5,373 bases of DNA from NCBI GenBank assembly GCA_946403565.1, contig CAMJAJ010000119.1, positions 1 through 5,373 on the forward strand. Direction: 5' to 3'. The notes below the pieces were generated by a model. It did not search any database, was not told where the DNA came from, and saw nothing but the letters and a program-made list of their open reading frames with translations. The stretch comes from an uncultured Treponema sp. (GTDB lineage: Bacteria > Spirochaetota > Spirochaetia > Treponematales > Treponemataceae). The position numbers and the translations under genes were made by a program. Positions 1-5,123 of this stretch are shown here, piece by piece; position 1 is the stretch's first letter, and every line of letters starts with the position of its first letter.

Positions 1-54
1 GTCTTTCGTATACAGGGCGGAAAGGGGAACTACAACGCCTGTTTTCCTTTCCAT
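1..54 (-). CDS. malQ: 4-alpha-glucanotransferase, N-terminal fragment (probable)
   Basis: Only the first 18 codons are in the window, reading MERKTGVVVPLSALYTKD, and the frame stays open to the left edge. The 'GVxVPLSAL-T' opening matches what I recall of the first strand of GH77 4-alpha-glucanotransferases (amylomaltases), particularly treponemal ones. These cytoplasmic enzymes transfer alpha-1,4-glucan segments during maltodextrin and glycogen metabolism. The ATG at 54 is chosen because a TATAAT box ends 7 nt before it and no Shine-Dalgarno sequence is present, so the mRNA is probably leaderless. No catalytic residue lies inside the fragment, so the assignment rests on N-terminal recognition alone. 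Other family 77 or 13 enzymes cannot be excluded. Confidence 0.6.
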   Translation of the reverse strand, partial: MERKTGVVVPLSALYTKD

Positions 55-61
55 AAGGAAC

Positions 62-89
62 ATTATACCATACTTTCCATCAAAAGCAA
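62..89 (-). promoter_or_regulatory. Promoter of the malQ-like gene
   Basis: Read on the minus strand, the -35 box is TTGCTT (89-84), the spacer is 16 bp, and the -10 box is a perfect TATAAT (67-62). The -10 is preceded by TGG, which fits an extended -10 element (TGnTATAAT). Seven nucleotides separate the -10 from the ATG at 54, so the predicted +1 is the A of the start codon. The promoter at 5163-5190 has the same TTGCTT-N16-TATAAT layout. Confidence 0.7.
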
Positions 90-161
90 GGAAAAGAGGG
101 ACAGGCGGGGGAGAAAAAACAACGGTTTAAGGGAAAATAAAGACGTCCGGCGGGTCTGGCA

Positions 162-223
162 GGCGCCATCCGTGGCGCCTTTTCGCTGCTCTGCAGCGCG
201 CTCATTCCGCTTCAATCCTTGCA
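162..223 (+). repeat. 62-bp two-hairpin repeat, copy 1
   Basis: This copy is identical to 345-406 except at one position. The first part is a 7-bp stem, GGCGCCA / TGGCGCC, around a TCCG tetraloop, followed by TTTT. The second is a 6-bp stem, CGCTGC / GCAGCG, with a 3-nt loop (TCT here, TCC in copy 2). The element ends in TTCAATCCTTGCA, which equals the T-loop and 3' half of the T-stem of the nearby tRNA-Asn, here on the opposite strand. Flanking sequence on both sides differs from that of copy 2, so the repeat boundary is sharp. Confidence 0.85.
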
Positions 224-230
224 AATTCAT

Positions 231-267
231 TTAAAACAAAAAAGGCTTGCCGATATGACAAGCCTTT
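231..267 (-). terminator. Intrinsic terminator after the tRNA 3'-end fragment
   Basis: On the minus strand a 9-bp perfect stem, AAAGGCTTG / CAAGCCTTT, with a 9-nt loop is followed by TTTGTTTTAA. The end of the stem and the tail together form a long U-rich run. It begins 4 nt after the detached tRNA 3' end at 272-289, the same position as the real terminator behind tRNA-Asn. This suggests it once served a second tRNA gene. Confidence 0.8.
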
Positions 268-271
268 ACTT

Positions 272-289
272 CGCCCCCTGCAAGGATTG
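272..289 (-). pseudogene. tRNA 3'-end fragment (T-loop to discriminator)
   Basis: The 18 bp at 272-289 are identical to 474-491, the 3' end of tRNA-Asn. They cover part of the T-loop, the 3' half of the T-stem, the acceptor 3' strand and the discriminator G. Identity stops exactly at the tRNA's mature 3' end, and a terminator follows. Upstream on the minus strand there is no matching T-stem 5' half, anticodon arm or GCTCCCT/GCCCCCT acceptor half, so no complete tRNA can be folded here. It may be the remnant of a tandem tRNA whose body was lost or replaced, or an attachment-site-like scar. Confidence 0.6.
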
Positions 290-344
290 CCCTCCACGTC
301 CGGACTTCCTGTCCGTCCGCTCCGGGACGGCTCCATTCGCTGAC

Positions 345-406
345 GGCGCCATCCGTGGCGCCTTTTCGCTGCTCCGCAGCGCGCTCATTCCGCTTCAATC
401 CTTGCA
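345..406 (+). repeat. 62-bp two-hairpin repeat, copy 2
   Basis: This is the second copy, offset by 183 bp from copy 1, same orientation, 61 of 62 positions identical. The single difference falls in the loop of the second hairpin, so both stems are intact. Its T-arm-like end continues with two more matching bases, making 394-408 a perfect 15-bp inverted match to 479-493 inside tRNA-Asn. Its last 11 bp also form an inverted repeat with TGCAAGGATTG at 279-289. The stretch 279-406 is therefore bounded by short inverted repeats derived from tRNA sequence. Confidence 0.85.
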
Positions 407-438
407 GGTCAAACTGGAAACGAGGGGGACTGGGACAT

Positions 439-470
439 AAAAAAAGCTCCACCCGTTTGGGTGAAGCTTT
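439..470 (-). terminator. Intrinsic terminator of tRNA-Asn
   Basis: On the minus strand a 12-bp stem, AAAGCTTCACCC / GGGTGGAGCTTT, has one T-G wobble and an AAAC loop, and is followed by TTTT. It starts 3 nt after the tRNA discriminator base, the expected place for a monocistronic tRNA terminator. Confidence 0.9.
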
Positions 471-473
471 AAG

Positions 474-546
474 CGCCCCCTGCAAGGATTGAACTTGCGA
501 CAGACGGATTAACAGTCCGTTGCTCTACCAACTGAGCTAAGGGAGC
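474..546 (-). tRNA. tRNA-Asn(GTT)
   Basis: A 73-nt cloverleaf folds fully on the minus strand. The acceptor pairs GCTCCCT with AGGGGGC (one T-G wobble). The D-stem is GCTC/GAGC with loop AGTTGGTA, and the anticodon stem is ACGGA/TCCGT with loop CTGTTAA. The variable loop is CTGTC, and the T-stem GCAAG/CTTGC carries loop TTCAATC. The anticodon GTT lies at 513-511 and reads AAC/AAT. The discriminator is G, as expected for asparagine tRNAs. CCA is not encoded (CTT follows), so it must be added by the CCA-adding enzyme. It has its own promoter and terminator. The 3' end is duplicated at 272-289 and, inverted, in both 62-bp repeats. Confidence 0.97.
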
Positions 547-567
547 AAGTTGGTGTTGATGTAAGTG

Positions 568-596
568 ATTCTATAGGAAACGCCGCGCAGTGTCAA
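568..596 (-). promoter_or_regulatory. Promoter of tRNA-Asn
   Basis: On the minus strand there is a perfect -35 box TTGACA (596-591), a 17-bp spacer, and a -10 box TAGAAT (573-568). Transcription would begin near 561 and give a leader of roughly 14 nt before the mature 5' end at 546. This is the only promoter in the window with a perfect -35, which suits a highly expressed stable RNA. Confidence 0.85.
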
Positions 597-660
597 GAGC
601 TAAACGGCTTTCTTTTTGAAAAAAGTCGCCCGAATGTGCATAATCGGTCACAAGTGGAGA

Positions 661-681
661 ACGCATCCCCGTGGGATGCGT
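661..681. other. Perfect 9-bp hairpin in the spacer
   Basis: ACGCATCCC and GGGATGCGT pair perfectly around a CGT loop. There is no T-run on either side, so it is not a standard intrinsic terminator. It lies about 70 bp upstream of the -35 box of the EAL gene. It could be a protein-binding palindrome or a structural element; nothing in the sequence decides between them. Confidence 0.5.
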
Positions 682-700
682 CCTGCTCCATACGCTCTTA

Positions 701-709
701 GGGGGGGGG
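701..709 (+). repeat. Homopolymeric G9 tract
   Basis: Nine consecutive Gs lie 40 bp upstream of the -35 box of the GGDEF-EAL gene. Poly-G runs of this length are prone to slippage, and in Treponema pallidum poly-G tracts near promoters are known to alter expression of some genes. Here the tract lies outside the core promoter, so an effect on transcription is only a possibility. Confidence 0.9.
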
Positions 710-749
710 CTCATGAAAACTGATTTCCCTGTTCCCGTATCGGTTTTTC

Positions 750-778
750 TTGATGAAAAAAGGAATATGGTGTACAAT
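750..778 (+). promoter_or_regulatory. Promoter of the GGDEF-EAL gene
   Basis: The -35 box TTGATG (750-755) and the -10 box TACAAT (773-778) are separated by 17 bp. The predicted start near 785 gives a 5' untranslated region of about 35 nt, long enough to include the Shine-Dalgarno site at 805-810. That is too short for a c-di-GMP riboswitch, and none is seen. Confidence 0.75.
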
Positions 779-804
779 AAGAAAACACTTGAAAGCAACT
801 AGCC

Positions 805-810
805 GGAGGT
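805..810 (+). promoter_or_regulatory. Shine-Dalgarno site of the GGDEF-EAL gene
   Basis: GGAGGT lies 9 nt before the ATG at 820. It fixes the start of the GGDEF-EAL protein and is the only strong ribosome binding site seen before any of the five protein genes. Confidence 0.9.
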
Positions 811-819
811 CCTGCATTT

Positions 820-2634
820 ATGGAATCGACAGCCTTTAAGAAGATATTTGACACCTTGCCCCAGGCTGTGGTTGTCGCCGGTCCGGTATATGACGAGAAG
901 AAGGAGATTGTGGACGTTAAGCTGGAGTACCAGAACAACAGCTTTTCCTACATGACCAACCATGCTTTCAAGCCCAATATCCTGCTCTCCCAGTTCCAGG
1001 ACAAGATGAGCGGTGACATAGACTGGCTGCAGCTGTTCAAGACCTGCGTGTACGACAACCGGATTCTTGAGCGCACCTTCTATTCCTTCCTGACCAAGTG
1101 CCATATCAAGATGGTCGTCACTCCGATAGACGACTGCTGCGTCACCATCATGCTCTTCGACGTGAGCAAGGGGACCGAGACCGAGATGCAGCTCCGCCGG
1201 CAGAACGAGCGACTGGCCGCGTTGACCGAGGAGCTCAGCATAAGCCGGGCCAACCTCCAGTCCAAGTTGGACAGCGTGAAGGTGCTGAACGAGCAGCTGC
1301 GCTATTCCGTCTACTACGATTCGCTGACGACCCTGCACAACCGGGCCAGCCTGAGCAACGCCCTGTCTTCGGCGATAGAGGATGCCAGGTCGAGCGGCGG
1401 AAAGTTCGGCCTGCTCTTGGTGGACCTGGACAACCTCAAGCACATAAACGATTCCCAGGGACACAACGTGGGAGACGAGCTCATCATCAAGTTCTCCAGC
1501 CTCCTGCACGCCCTAGAGACTTCCTCCATCTCCTGTTTCCGCTTTTCCAGCGACGAATTCTTCATCCTGATGAAGCACCTCAAGTCCGCGCAGCCGCTTG
1601 AGAATATCGGGAACGAGCTCCGCCGGAAGGTGAACGACATGGGGGTGGGCCTGTCCGGCGGCCTTGCGATTTTCCCCGATGACGCGCAGTCCGATGAGGA
1701 GCTCCTGCGCTATACCGACCTGGCCTTGAGCGACGCCAAGAAGCAGGGACGCAACCGGATCTGCCATTTTGAGCGGCAGATAAAAGAGGTCTTCCTGCAC
1801 CGTATCGACATGGAGAACAAGCTGTCGGAGGCCCTCAAGAAGCGGCTCTTCCAGCTCTACTACCAGCCCCAGTTCGAGGTTTCCACCGGCAAGCTGCGTG
1901 GCTTTGAAGCGTTGATACGCTGGCATGACAGCGAGCTGGGCTGGGTAAGTCCGGAGAAGTTCATCCCGCTTGCGGAGGAGTCCCGCCTGGTCATTCCGAT
2001 CGGCGACTGGGTCATCGACACCGCCCTTATGACCCTTTCCCAGTGGGAGCGGGACAAGGGCTTTGATGGAATCCTCAGCGTGAACATCTCTCCCCTGCAG
2101 TTCAAGGACAAGGGCTTCATGAAGAAGCTCCAGGACAAGGTCCTCTGGTCCAAGGTGAACCCCAAGCACCTGGAGCTGGAGATTACCGAAGGGGTGCTCA
2201 TAGACGACTTTGAGGAGATACTTGCCAAGCTGAACCAGATCAAGGACATGGAGATAAGCATCTCGCTCGATGACTTCGGTACGGGCTACTCCTCCATCCG
2301 TTACCTGCGGGTCCTGCCCATCAGCACGCTCAAGATAGACAAGTCCTTCATCAAGGACATAACCCTCCAGGGCAACAAGGAGACGGACATAACCGAAAGC
2401 ATCGTTTCCATGGTGGCCAAGATGGGGCTGGATACTGTTGCCGAGGGGGTGGAGACCTCCGAGCAGTACGAGACGCTCAAGGGCTTCGGGGTGAACAAGG
2501 TGAACGTGCAGGGCTTTTTGAAAGGCAAGCCCATGCCCAAGTACCTGTGCGACAAGATCCTCTCCGGCGACACTGACGCAATCCTTTCCCTCGAAAAGGA
2601 CATGAAGGACGCGTCGACTGCCGCGGGTGCGTAA
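820..2634 (+). CDS. PAS-like/GGDEF(degenerate)-EAL cyclic-di-GMP phosphodiesterase
   Basis: The protein has 604 residues. Residues about 1-118 look like a PAS-type sensor (IFDTLPQAVVVAGPVYDEKKEI). Residues 119-160 are a charged coiled coil, 161-315 a GGDEF domain and about 330-585 an EAL domain. No membrane segment or signal peptide is visible, so it should be cytoplasmic. The GGDEF signature is RFSSDEF (241-247): both glycines are serines, and the inhibitory RxxD site is absent (LETS), although DSLTTLHNR and DLDNLKHIND are kept. Cyclase activity is therefore unlikely; GTP binding as an allosteric signal is possible, as known for some hybrid proteins. The EAL domain keeps E363-A-L, N422, E454 in EITE, D484-D485 in DDFGTGYSS, K505, E542 in AEGVET and Q564. 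I infer an active phosphodiesterase that hydrolyses c-di-GMP to pGpG. The start is set by the GGAGGT site. The next gene is convergent, so it stands alone. Confidence 0.95.
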   Translation: MESTAFKKIFDTLPQAVVVAGPVYDEKKEIVDVKLEYQNNSFSYMTNHAFKPNILLSQFQDKMSGDIDWLQLFKTCVYDNRILERTFYSFLTKCHIKMVVTPIDDCCVTIMLFDVSKGTETEMQLRRQNERLAALTEELSISRANLQSKLDSVKVLNEQLRYSVYYDSLTTLHNRASLSNALSSAIEDARSSGGKFGLLLVDLDNLKHINDSQGHNVGDELIIKFSSLLHALETSSISCFRFSSDEFFILMKHLKSAQPLENIGNELRRKVNDMGVGLSGGLAIFPDDAQSDEELLRYTDLALSDAKKQGRNRICHFERQIKEVFLHRIDMENKLSEALKKRLFQLYYQPQFEVSTGKLRGFEALIRWHDSELGWVSPEKFIPLAEESRLVIPIGDWVIDTALMTLSQWERDKGFDGILSVNISPLQFKDKGFMKKLQDKVLWSKVNPKHLELEITEGVLIDDFEEILAKLNQIKDMEISISLDDFGTGYSSIRYLRVLPISTLKIDKSFIKDITLQGNKETDITESIVSMVAKMGLDTVAEGVETSEQYETLKGFGVNKVNVQGFLKGKPMPKYLCDKILSGDTDAILSLEKDMKDASTAAGA

Positions 2635-2651
2635 AAGGATATCGGTAGCAA

Positions 2652-2671
2652 CCCCTTGCTGATTGCAGGGG
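2652..2671. terminator. Weak hairpin between convergent genes
   Basis: CCCCTTGC and GCAGGGG pair, with one bulged T and a TGATT loop, in the 42-bp gap between the ends of the EAL gene and rsm22. Neither strand has a proper U-tract after it. It may contribute to termination in both directions, but it is not a standard intrinsic terminator. Confidence 0.3.
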
Positions 2672-2676
2672 AATTC

Positions 2677-3984
2677 CTATGCGTTCAGGATTCGGATTGT
2701 CGTCGATTCCGTGACGGCGAAGGAGGGGTTCCCAGCCTCTCCCCGGGCCTCGGCCCCGCTTACCCTGAGCAGCTGTCCTCGCGTGAGGGTCCAGAAGCCC
2801 TTTGCTCCGGCGACGGGGTCTCCTTTCTTTGCTGACAGGCTGAACCGCCGCTTCCCATCGCACAGCACGAACCTGATCCTGCCAGCCTTGTTGAGCATGG
2901 CGTCCGAGACGACCCGGGCCGTGAAGCTGCCTTCCGGGGCGGCCGCCTGTACCGGGCCCGAGTCCTGCGCCTGGTCTTGGGGTCCCTGCTCTTGCCTCGA
3001 GTCCGGTGCCCGCGCTGGCCCGGCGTTTCCCTGTCCGGCCTGCCCCGCCGTCCTTTGGAAGATGAAGTAGGCCATCTTGACGCTCCTCCTGTCCAGTCCA
3101 GCCGCCTCCGCGAGGGAGTTGGCCGGTTCCACCGGGTCCCATTCCCCTTCCGCATGGCAGGTCGTCCCTTCCCCCAGCTGGAGGGCGGGGCAGGGGGCGT
3201 GCCCATCCGGGCATGATGGGGCGCTGGCGTCCGGACAGGGGGCGAGCACCCGCAGGTCGCTCCTCCGTGAGAGCAGGGCGTCCCGTACGGCGATGAGCTC
3301 CCTGCTGCTTTTGGTCTGGGCCGGTTCGCAGAGGATCAGGAGGGCGTCTTCTTCCATGCAGTCGTCGAGCACCCGTTCGATGCAGGCCGTCCTTCGGGCA
3401 ATCCGGTCCGCCGTGTCCTGCCATAGCTCGTTGAGCGAGTGGCAGAAGATGGCGATGGAAAACTTTCCCTCGCTGGCAAGCTGCTGGCTGCTGGGGTTTC
3501 CGCCGATGTCGCAGGCAAGGGCTTCGCTGTGCGTGTCGGGAAAGTCGCGGGAGAAGATCTTCCGGGCCAGCGAAAGGGCCTTTTCGGAGTGGTCGGCATG
3601 GCAGACCGAGAGGGCTTCCCCTTTCAGGCGCAGGCGCTTGATCAAAAAGTCGCAGACTGCGGCGGAGGCGGGGCCGGGCCCGCTCCCTATGTCCAGGATG
3701 GAGATTCCGTTCCTGCCGTTTGTGCTGGCTTGGGGCAGGACGCCGGCAGGAAGCTGGGCGAGTATATGGGAAATCTGCTGGTAGGAGACCGGCCAGTAGT
3801 AGAGCAGGTAGGCGGAAAGCAGGTCGTTTTCTTCCATATAATGGCTTCCTGCCAGCTCCCGTTCCCCGGTCAGTCCCCGTTGCAGGCGCAGGAGGGCACG
3901 TGCCGTCCGCTGCCGTCCGGGTGCCTTGTCCGGGGCCAGGTAGATGAGTGTCTTGATGTGGCGGTTCAGGCCGGTGTTTTCCAT
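2677..3984 (-). CDS. Rsm22/METTL17-family methyltransferase-like ribosome assembly factor
   Basis: The protein has 435 residues from the ATG at 3984. The family-typical helix 'AYLLYYWPVSYQQISHIL' (59-75) precedes a Rossmann motif I, LDIGSGPGPA (97-106), then FCHSLNEL (180-187) and LILCEPAQTKSSRELIAVRDALL (216-238). A cysteine cluster follows (C250, C258, C265, C276), then KMAYFIFQR (303-311). Characterised mitochondrial Rsm22/METTL17 proteins bind the small ribosomal subunit and carry a 4Fe-4S cluster; I infer the same kind of role here, with uncertain SAM-dependent activity. Residues about 312-350 form a Gly/Ala/Gln/Pro-rich linker, and 351-435 are a probable beta-rich tail (RIRFVLCDGKRRFSL). 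A TTG lies in frame six bases upstream, but the TATAAT box at 3997-3992 puts the transcript start at or next to the ATG, so the ATG is preferred. No Shine-Dalgarno site is present. Confidence 0.85.
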   Translation of the reverse strand: MENTGLNRHIKTLIYLAPDKAPGRQRTARALLRLQRGLTGERELAGSHYMEENDLLSAYLLYYWPVSYQQISHILAQLPAGVLPQASTNGRNGISILDIGSGPGPASAAVCDFLIKRLRLKGEALSVCHADHSEKALSLARKIFSRDFPDTHSEALACDIGGNPSSQQLASEGKFSIAIFCHSLNELWQDTADRIARRTACIERVLDDCMEEDALLILCEPAQTKSSRELIAVRDALLSRRSDLRVLAPCPDASAPSCPDGHAPCPALQLGEGTTCHAEGEWDPVEPANSLAEAAGLDRRSVKMAYFIFQRTAGQAGQGNAGPARAPDSRQEQGPQDQAQDSGPVQAAAPEGSFTARVVSDAMLNKAGRIRFVLCDGKRRFSLSAKKGDPVAGAKGFWTLTRGQLLRVSGAEARGEAGNPSFAVTESTTIRILNA

Positions 3985-4013
3985 TTGCAAAATTATAGCA
4001 CAAGCGGTATTAT
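3985..4013 (+). promoter_or_regulatory. Promoter of the glycosyltransferase gene
   Basis: The -35 is TTGCAA (3985-3990), the spacer is 17 bp and the -10 is TATTAT (4008-4013). Ten nucleotides separate the -10 from the ATG at 4024, so the leader would be only about 3-4 nt, and there is no Shine-Dalgarno site. The -35 covers the start region of the rsm22 transcript, and the spacer contains the rsm22 -10 box. Confidence 0.6.
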
Positions 4014-4020
4014 TTAACCA
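3992..4020 (-). promoter_or_regulatory. Promoter of the rsm22-like gene
   Basis: On the minus strand the -10 is a perfect TATAAT (3997-3992) preceded by TGC, an extended -10. A weak -35, TGGTTA (4020-4015), lies 17 bp upstream. Seven nucleotides separate the -10 from the ATG at 3984, which predicts a leaderless mRNA. The promoter overlaps the glycosyltransferase promoter on the other strand. Confidence 0.7.
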
Positions 4021-4023
4021 GAC

Positions 4024-5067
4024 ATGCTGAGCATTATAATACCGGTCTACAACAGCGAGGAATTCCTGGCTGCCTGCATTTCATCTGTGCTGGCGCAGAG
4101 CTACCGGGACTTTGAGCTGATCCTCGTGGACGACTGTTCCACCGACACAAGCCTTTCCATCTGCGAATCCTTTGCGAAGGAGGATTCCCGCGTGAAGGTC
4201 CTCCACCATGCCGAGAACAAGGGCATCTCCGGCACCCGCTACGACGGCTACCTCATGTCCACGGGTGAGTACGTGAGCTTCGTGGACAACGACGACCTTC
4301 TTGTGCAGGGGGCCTACGAGCTTATGATGTCGGACATAGACGGCTGCGATATGTCGGTCGTCGGTTCCCTGCTGGTGAACGGAGATGAGGCTGAGCGACG
4401 CTTTGCAGAGCTTGCCGGCAGTCCTTGCGGAAAGTCGGAGGTCATGAGCGGGCTGGCGGCCTACGAACTGCTGAAGTCCGGCCGCTGCGAGTACGGGGAC
4501 ATCGGCGGCCCCTGGGGAAAGGTGTTCTCCCGGTCCCTGGTGGAGCGGACGCTTGCGCTGACCCTTGCCTACAGGGACAGCCTGCCCTGGTCGTATTTCG
4601 AGGACTGCCTGTTCATCCCCCTCTGCTATCCCCTGGCCCCCAGGGTGCGGCTGCAGCAGTTTCCCGGCTACCTGCACCGGGGCGGAGGCCTTTCCCGCCG
4701 GAACCGGCCCACTCCCTACCTGTACGGCTGCGTAGGGGCGGGCAACGTCGTGCTGGACTTCTACCGGGAGCGTTCGTATGACCGGCTCTACGACCTGTAC
4801 ATCGGACAGCACCTGGTCTACCTCCAGAGCATCTGGTACCGCACCGACCGTTTTGAACAGGACGCGGAAAAGCGGGACCGCTACCTGCGCGAGATAGAGG
4901 AGTCCTTCGCACGCTATTGCGGCGACTGCCTGCGCTCTCCCACCGCATCCCTTTCCGTCAAGCTGTCCGCCTTCCTCTTTGCCCGCTGCCGTCCCCTGTG
5001 GAACCTCGTGATAGGCCGCCTGGTCCTGTCCAAGAAGTATCCCGGCGTGGACCCCGCCCAGCGCTGA
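4024..5067 (+). CDS. Family 2 glycosyltransferase
   Basis: The protein has 347 residues. It opens with MLSIIIPVYNSEEFL, the classic first strand of a GT-A fold family 2 glycosyltransferase. It continues with ELILVDDCSTDTS (31-43), the nucleotide-sugar binding region, NKGISGTR (65-72) and FVDNDD (86-91), the DxD-like metal site. GPWGKVFSRSLV (162-173) and the acidic YFEDCLF (191-197), near the usual catalytic base position, follow. The C-terminal part (about 225-347) is less conserved and rich in Tyr and Arg, with no clear membrane span, so the enzyme is probably cytoplasmic or peripheral. It would transfer a sugar from a nucleotide-sugar donor to a surface glycan or glycolipid; neither donor nor acceptor can be read from the sequence. 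No other glycan gene is next to it. The ATG is the only sensible start because the core fold begins at residue 2. Confidence 0.93.
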   Translation: MLSIIIPVYNSEEFLAACISSVLAQSYRDFELILVDDCSTDTSLSICESFAKEDSRVKVLHHAENKGISGTRYDGYLMSTGEYVSFVDNDDLLVQGAYELMMSDIDGCDMSVVGSLLVNGDEAERRFAELAGSPCGKSEVMSGLAAYELLKSGRCEYGDIGGPWGKVFSRSLVERTLALTLAYRDSLPWSYFEDCLFIPLCYPLAPRVRLQQFPGYLHRGGGLSRRNRPTPYLYGCVGAGNVVLDFYRERSYDRLYDLYIGQHLVYLQSIWYRTDRFEQDAEKRDRYLREIEESFARYCGDCLRSPTASLSVKLSAFLFARCRPLWNLVIGRLVLSKKYPGVDPAQR

Positions 5068-5123
5068 CGGGGCGGCTGGAAAACACTTTTTGCCGTATGC
5101 GGCCGTCATAAGAACCTCGCCGG

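Larger units (their letters stand above)
90..473. other. Gene-free tRNA-flanking region with repeats
   Basis: No convincing protein gene lies between the malQ promoter and the tRNA; the open frames here are short and run through repeats and hairpins. Read on the minus strand from the tRNA, the order is: terminator, 62-bp repeat (copy 2), GC-rich spacer at 290-344, detached tRNA 3' end, second terminator, 62-bp repeat (copy 1). The pattern 'tRNA end - terminator - repeat' therefore occurs twice. The spacer contains a hairpin, CCGTCC / GGACGG on the minus strand, but I recognise no RNA family in it. From 90 to 161 I see only purine-rich sequence. Confidence 0.6.

Noticed and set aside
272..345. 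Complete second tRNA gene on the minus strand
   Set aside because: Only the 3' end matches; there is no pairing acceptor 5' strand, T-stem 5' half or anticodon arm within normal distance.
162..406. CRISPR array or integron attC sites
   Set aside because: There are only two copies, adjacent to tRNA-derived sequence, with no regular spacers and no attC core-site pairs.
219..440. 73-codon plus-strand frame across the repeat region
   Set aside because: It runs through a terminator hairpin, the tRNA fragment and a structural repeat, and has no ribosome binding site or protein-like composition.
635..652. TGTG...CACA resembling a CRP site
   Set aside because: The arms are 4 bp and the spacing is two bases too long for the TGTGA-N6-TCACA consensus.
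799..1509. Long minus-strand open frame opposite the EAL gene
   Set aside because: It is a shadow of the strongly supported plus-strand gene, with Val/Leu/Gly/Gln-rich composition and no recognisable motif.
2477..4003. 508-codon minus-strand frame overlapping rsm22
   Set aside because: It is Arg/Pro/Gly-rich sequence from reading a GC-rich gene in the wrong frame. The rsm22 frame carries the family motifs.
4035..4040. TATAAT inside the glycosyltransferase start
   Set aside because: It is formed by the codons for the conserved IIIP strand of the GT2 fold, so it is coding sequence and not a promoter.
4081..5109. 342-codon minus-strand frame opposite the glycosyltransferase
   Set aside because: It shows no family motifs and lies opposite a complete GT2 reading frame with all expected motifs.
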